Shown in pieces: positions 5,891 through 8,999 of a stretch of DNA of 8,999 bases; position 1 is the first letter of the stretch, and each line of letters begins with the position of its first letter. The notes under the pieces are model-generated. The model worked only from the letters and a program-made list of their open reading frames with translations, did no database searches and was not told the DNA's origin. The translations under genes and the position numbers were made by a program. Source of the DNA: Balneolaceae bacterium UBA2956 (lineage in GTDB: Bacteria > Bacteroidota > Rhodothermia > Balneolales > Balneolaceae); NCBI GenBank assembly GCA_002348545.1, contig DEBM01000030.1:1-8999 (forward strand), in the 5' to 3' direction.

Positions 5891-6025
5891 ATGCTAGGAT
5901 TTAAGATTGATATTTTTTGGCTATGGCTCGGAGATATTCTCGAGTTAGGGCTTTACATAGGGTTAATTTTTATAGTATTTATGATGTTTCGACTCTGGTA
6001 CGACGGTTCAAAAACTTCCGGATAA
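5891..6025 (+). CDS. possible 44-residue single-span membrane peptide
   Basis: A short frame starting at ATG 5891 and ending with TAA at 6023-6025. The peptide has an amphipathic start (MLGFKIDIFWLWLGD), one hydrophobic span at about 16-33 (ILELGLYIGLIFIVFMMF) and a short polar tail with Arg34 and Lys41. The Arg after the span fits a cytoplasmic C-terminus. No Shine-Dalgarno sequence precedes it, which is normal in this window. The composition is plausible for a small membrane protein, but AT-rich DNA yields such frames by chance. I do not recognise a family. A different plus-strand frame (5917-6108) overlaps it and looks less protein-like. Confidence 0.3.
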   Translation: MLGFKIDIFWLWLGDILELGLYIGLIFIVFMMFRLWYDGSKTSG

Positions 6026-6196
6026 TTCAGCATCTATCCAACTTAACTGTTTGCTTGGCCAATCCTCTTGTATTTTATGTTGAATTGGACAATAGGAGTA
6101 TCAATTAAGCAGCAAGTGATTTCTCATTTTCTTGATTGGTGACTGAACGTATAATGCAGAAAAAGAAAAGTATAAATAAGTTTCTTACATATGAGT

Positions 6197-6634
6197 CTAC
6201 TTTTTGTATGCGCATAATTCAATAAGTACTCCATGTGCTGATTTTGGATGTAAAAATACAATCCATTTATCTTGGGCTCCGGATATCGGTTGCTGATTAA
6301 TAAGTTCCCAACCCAAGGTGTTAATTCGATCTAGTTCACTCTGAATGTCGGGAACTAAGAAAGCAGTATGATGCATACCTTCCCCTCTTTTATTAATAAA
6401 TTTGGCTACGCTAGATTCTGGGTTAAGGGGTGCTAATAATTCTATTCGTGAAGTGGGAGTGTCCAGAAATGCGACCTCTACATCTTGTGAACTAACACGT
6501 TCACGCCCATAATGATGAGTCCCTAGTAGAGTTTCATAGTGCTCTATCGCTGGATCAAGCAAAGCTACAGCAATACCTATATGATCTACTTGCCAGGTTG
6601 ATGAAGTAGATGTCGAGTTATTATGATGATTCAT
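6197..6634 (-). CDS. mce: methylmalonyl-CoA epimerase, 145 aa
   Basis: A VOC-superfamily (glyoxalase-fold) enzyme that interconverts (R)- and (S)-methylmalonyl-CoA, linking propionyl-CoA carboxylase to methylmalonyl-CoA mutase in the cytoplasm. Two beta-alpha-beta-beta-beta modules are visible. Candidate metal ligands are in family positions: His18 (DHIGIAV), Glu65 (RIELLAPL), His88 or His89 (GMHHTAF) and Glu139 (GVLIEL). The HPKSAHGVLIEL ending is typical. The length is near the usual 135-150 residues; the first 14 residues are a Ser/Thr/Asn-rich tail before the conserved start of the fold and may be disordered. The gene stands alone: no mutase or carboxylase lies next to it. It is divergent from the cyclophilin gene across 170 bases that must hold both promoters. 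Other VOC enzymes are possible, but the motifs favour the epimerase. Confidence 0.9.
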   Translation of the reverse strand: MNHHNNSTSTSSTWQVDHIGIAVALLDPAIEHYETLLGTHHYGRERVSSQDVEVAFLDTPTSRIELLAPLNPESSVAKFINKRGEGMHHTAFLVPDIQSELDRINTLGWELINQQPISGAQDKWIVFLHPKSAHGVLIELCAYKK

Positions 6635-6804
6635 TAGTGATTATAATTTGTTATTTAACAATTGTTGAATTTCGATATGTTTAGATTTTGTGTGTACATG
6701 AACTTAAGTAGTGAGAGCTGTTTTTTTTCTATATTTATTGAACAAAAATAGATTATTTTTGTACTAATACAGTATAGATTTTTTAACTAAATATTGGTAA
6801 GCAA

Positions 6805-7716
6805 ATGCGTTTGATGAGTCTAATAAAATTATCCATTATAGCCATTTTAGTATTCACTGGATTTTCTTGTACTTCCGCCGATTCAAGTGTGGACCAGACA
6901 GAAACGATTCCTTTATTTCCTACTGAAAACAGAACAGAGGAAGTAGCCGTAATCTCCACTAAGTTCGGAGAGATGATCGTTAGATTATATGATGCAACTC
7001 CAGAACATAAGGCAAATTTTTTGAAGCTTGCGAAAGAAGGATTCTATGATTCAACCACCTTCCACAGGATTATTGAAGGTTTTATGGTGCAGGGAGGTGA
7101 CCCTAACTCCAAAGACGATAATCTCCGTAATGACGGTCAGGGTGGACCAGGGTATACCTTACCAGCAGAAATAGTACGAGGCTACATTCATAAAAAAGGA
7201 GCCTTAGCTGCTGCAAGAATGGGTAATGATACCAACCCGGATATGCGTTCAAGTGGCTCGCAATTTTATATTGTACATGGGCGTCAGCGAACAGAAAGAG
7301 ATGTAGATCAGTTATTGGCTCAAGCGAATAATAACATTGAACAAGGGCTAATCTCAACATATGTTGGATCACCTGAGAATATCGAGGTAAAGCAACGAAT
7401 TGACCAGGCAATTATGGATGGAAATACTGGAATTGTAAGTGAAATTATAACCGAAATAAAACCACTTGCGACCAAATATTTTGAGCCATTAGTTTATACG
7501 CCTCAGCAACGTGAAATTTATTTGACACAAGGCGGTGTTCCATATTTAGATGGATCATATACGGTCTTTGGCGAGGTTATCCAGGGCTTAACGGTCGTGG
7601 ACAGTATAGTTCAAGCTAAAAAAAATTATGCAGATCGTCCCTTAGAAGACATACCAATGATAGTTCGGGTCCAAACAATGACTTTAACTCCGGACGGATC
7701 TATCATAGAGCAGTAG
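6805..7716 (+). CDS. lipoprotein cyclophilin-type peptidyl-prolyl cis-trans isomerase, 303 aa
   Basis: Catalyses cis-trans isomerisation of X-Pro bonds and probably helps fold exported proteins in the periplasm. A signal sequence ends in FTGFSC, so Cys22 is likely lipidated; Met4 is an alternative start. A Ser/Thr/Glu-rich linker (23-45) leads to the cyclophilin domain (about 46-297). Active-site motifs are present: FHRIIEGFMVQGGDP (86-100, catalytic Arg88, also Phe93, Met94 and Gln96), ALAAARMG (133-140), GSQFYI (151-156) and LDGSYTVFGEV (248-258, with Tyr in place of the His of human CypA). An extra segment of about 80 residues (roughly 160-240), Gln/Asn/Ile-rich and helical, separates QFYIVHG from the last strands. 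This makes the domain longer than the usual 160-170 residues. The sequence GGTAAG before the start is a weak ribosome-binding match. Convergent with the PolX gene downstream. Confidence 0.92.
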   Translation: MRLMSLIKLSIIAILVFTGFSCTSADSSVDQTETIPLFPTENRTEEVAVISTKFGEMIVRLYDATPEHKANFLKLAKEGFYDSTTFHRIIEGFMVQGGDPNSKDDNLRNDGQGGPGYTLPAEIVRGYIHKKGALAAARMGNDTNPDMRSSGSQFYIVHGRQRTERDVDQLLAQANNNIEQGLISTYVGSPENIEVKQRIDQAIMDGNTGIVSEIITEIKPLATKYFEPLVYTPQQREIYLTQGGVPYLDGSYTVFGEVIQGLTVVDSIVQAKKNYADRPLEDIPMIVRVQTMTLTPDGSIIEQ

Positions 7717-7751
7717 CAATTCGATTTTTATACCATAACTTTTAGAGTTTA

Positions 7752-7783
7752 TCTAAGCAACTACTAGACGTTGTTAGAGTTTT
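7752..7783 (+). terminator. shared bidirectional terminator hairpin between convergent genes
   Basis: TCTAAGCAAC and GTTGTTAGA form a 9-bp stem with one bulged G and the 8-base loop TACTAGAC; on the plus strand GTTTTG follows. It closes the cyclophilin transcript. On the minus strand the stem begins at the PolX stop codon (7774-7776) itself, so the hairpin can also act on that transcript, although the T-run on that side is poor. Confidence 0.6.
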
Positions 7784-8999
7784 GAGTCACGTGATTGTTT
7801 TGCCCAAGAAAGAAAGTCATTGGCAGACAAGCTATTAAGTACTCTGTCTTTATCAAACTTAGCTTTACGAGCTATACGTACCCCATAGTGTATATCGTCA
7901 ATGCCGTCAATGCTATGCGCATCAGGGTTTATACTTGTAAAAAGACCCGCCTGCTTTGCTTTATTACCCCAGGTCCAATCCATATCCAATCGCCAAGGAG
8001 AGGCATTAATTTCAATAGCAGTCTGTTGTTGAGCTGCGAACTCTATCAGGACATTCATATCTAAGGAACTTTCCCCTCGTTTTAATAATAAACGTCCGGT
8101 AGGATGGCCAATCATAGTAGTAAATGGATTCTCTATAGCTCGCTTAAAACGATCCATCATAGTATCTAAAGGCATGTCCAACTGTTGATGCACACTCGCC
8201 ACAATAAAATCAAAGCCAGCTAAAATATCAGTTGGGTAGTCCAAATCACCATTTCCTAAAATATCTGATTCAATGCCTTTGAAGATAACAAAGTTCACCC
8301 CTTCTGCTGCATAGTGGGCATTTAATTTTTCAATTTCTTCCCATTGGGCCTTCACTCGATCAATAGATAAGCCACCGGCATATCCCGCCGTTTTGGAATG
8401 ATCGGTGATGCCCAAGTATTCATAATCTCTAGCAATACAAGCTGTTGCCATTTCTTGTATGCTGTACTTACCATCACTCCATGTGCTATGTGTATGAATA
8501 ACACCTCGGATTTGCTCCTGCTGAACCAATGGCATTTGCTCATGTTCAGTAAACCATTCTAGTTCACCGCGATCTTCTCGAAGTTCTGGTGGAATCCAAT
8601 GCAGTCCAAGATCCTCATAAATACTAGACTCTTTTTTGGATTGAATTTTGGCCTCCCAATCTGTTTCTCCCTTACTATTAAGCTTGAAAAGTCCATATTC
8701 GTTTAGGGCTAATCCACGTTCTCGAGCTCTGAATCTCATGGCTATATTATGTTCTTTACTTCCTGTAAAATACATAAGTGCTGCGCCAAAGGATTCCGGA
8801 TGTACAATTCGCAAATCTATTTGCCGACCTTCTCTGCTACGAACAGAGCTTTTAGTCTCTCCTCTGCCCAAAATTTCAACCACACATTCATGGGAAGTAA
8901 ATGCGTCAAATATTTGATCTATATGCGCCTCTTTAGCTGCAATGAGAATGTCAATATCACCAATAGTCTCATTGGATCTACGCAAAGATCCAGCCACTT
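7774..8999 (-). CDS. polX: DNA polymerase X family protein with PHP domain (PolX), N-terminus cut by window edge
   Basis: Bacterial PolX proteins join a pol-beta-like gap-filling polymerase to a metal-dependent PHP phosphoesterase (3'-5' exonuclease/AP-type activity) and act in base-excision and gap repair. The window contains 407 codons; the first 160 or so residues of an expected 570 (HhH and start of the fingers) lie beyond the right edge. Numbered from the first visible codon, polymerase motifs GSLRRSNETIGDIDIL (3-18) with Asp14 and Asp16, and QIDLRIV (59-65) with Asp61, form the catalytic triad. The PHP domain (about 165-400) has the metal ligands: HTHSTWSDG (168-176), TDHS (198-201), GIESDI (241-246), ASVH (267-270), GHPTGR (297-302) and NPDAHS (357-362). 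Both active sites look intact. No internal start should be inferred; the first codon seen (GTG) is only the edge. Confidence 0.93.
   Translation of the reverse strand, partial: VAGSLRRSNETIGDIDILIAAKEAHIDQIFDAFTSHECVVEILGRGETKSSVRSREGRQIDLRIVHPESFGAALMYFTGSKEHNIAMRFRARERGLALNEYGLFKLNSKGETDWEAKIQSKKESSIYEDLGLHWIPPELREDRGELEWFTEHEQMPLVQQEQIRGVIHTHSTWSDGKYSIQEMATACIARDYEYLGITDHSKTAGYAGGLSIDRVKAQWEEIEKLNAHYAAEGVNFVIFKGIESDILGNGDLDYPTDILAGFDFIVASVHQQLDMPLDTMMDRFKRAIENPFTTMIGHPTGRLLLKRGESSLDMNVLIEFAAQQQTAIEINASPWRLDMDWTWGNKAKQAGLFTSINPDAHSIDGIDDIHYGVRIARKAKFDKDRVLNSLSANDFLSWAKQSRDSKL

Larger units (their letters stand above)
5622..6196. other. 575-bp gap without a confident gene
   Basis: This stretch lies between the starts or ends of two minus-strand genes. 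The part nearest 5621 should hold the phosphatase promoter, but no clear promoter boxes are visible. It contains a 9-bp inverted repeat (5779-5812), a possible 44-residue membrane peptide (5891-6025, plus), and on the minus strand a short open stretch (5697-5783) whose in-frame ATG is followed after six codons by a stop. Bases 6026-6196 show nothing I can name. Confidence 0.5.

Noticed and set aside
5917..6108. 63-codon plus-strand frame in the intergenic gap
   Set aside because: Composition is unlike an exported or cytoplasmic protein, it has no recognisable motif, and it overlaps a better small membrane frame.
6180..6196. Small TAAG-AAA-CTTA hairpin after the epimerase gene as a terminator
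   Set aside because: The stem is only 4 bp and AT-rich; not strong enough to call.
6754..6761. TATTTTTG, a match to the Bacteroidota -7 box (TAnnTTTG) upstream of the cyclophilin gene
   Set aside because: The only TTG upstream (6738-6740) is 13 bases away, too close for the usual -33 spacing, so it is not listed as a promoter.

Overview
The window looks like the chromosome of an AT-rich Gram-negative bacterium of the Bacteroidota/Balneolota type. This rests on several signs together: almost no Shine-Dalgarno sequences before the genes, lipoprotein signals, a secreted BspA-like (DUF285) repeat protein, a GAF-SpoIIE phosphatase, a lipoprotein cyclophilin with a long internal insert, and a tRNA gene without an encoded CCA. 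The exact genus cannot be read from the sequence; a marine Balneolaceae-like bacterium is my best guess.

The window falls into two halves separated by a tRNA-Pro(GGG) gene at 4144-4217 (minus strand). The left half (1 to about 4113) is accessory. It holds four exported proteins of no known or only generic function: a DUF285 repeat protein (65-808, minus), two unrecognised secreted or membrane proteins in tandem (1011-1607 and 1636-2016, plus), and a large lipoprotein with three InlB-type B-repeats followed by many YD-like 'YDSNNN' repeats (2196-4073, minus). A 48-bp repeat (41 of 48 identical, no gaps) occurs at 890-937 and 2044-2091. It cuts this half into modules, and the two copies are exactly 1154 bp apart. 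Read on the minus strand, the repeat contains GCTTAA(C/G)TCAG followed by ATGTTGGGG. This closely resembles the right-hand end of integron attC sites. The modules carrying minus-strand genes end in related terminator hairpins (14-47 and 2116-2147), followed by a shared CAATAAAA/TTTTATTG block and then the attC-like repeat. I read this as a possible gene-cassette array, or a similar modular island, that starts at the tRNA-Pro terminator and runs out of the left edge. No integrase is in the window.

The right half looks like ordinary core genome: a GAF plus SpoIIE/PP2C phosphatase (4353-5621, minus), a mostly non-coding 575-bp gap with one possible 44-residue membrane peptide, a methylmalonyl-CoA epimerase (6197-6634, minus), a divergent lipoprotein peptidyl-prolyl isomerase (6805-7716, plus), and the C-terminal two thirds of a PolX-type DNA polymerase/PHP protein (7774 to the right edge, minus). 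The last two genes converge on a shared hairpin. The right-half genes do not form one pathway; each appears to be its own transcription unit.
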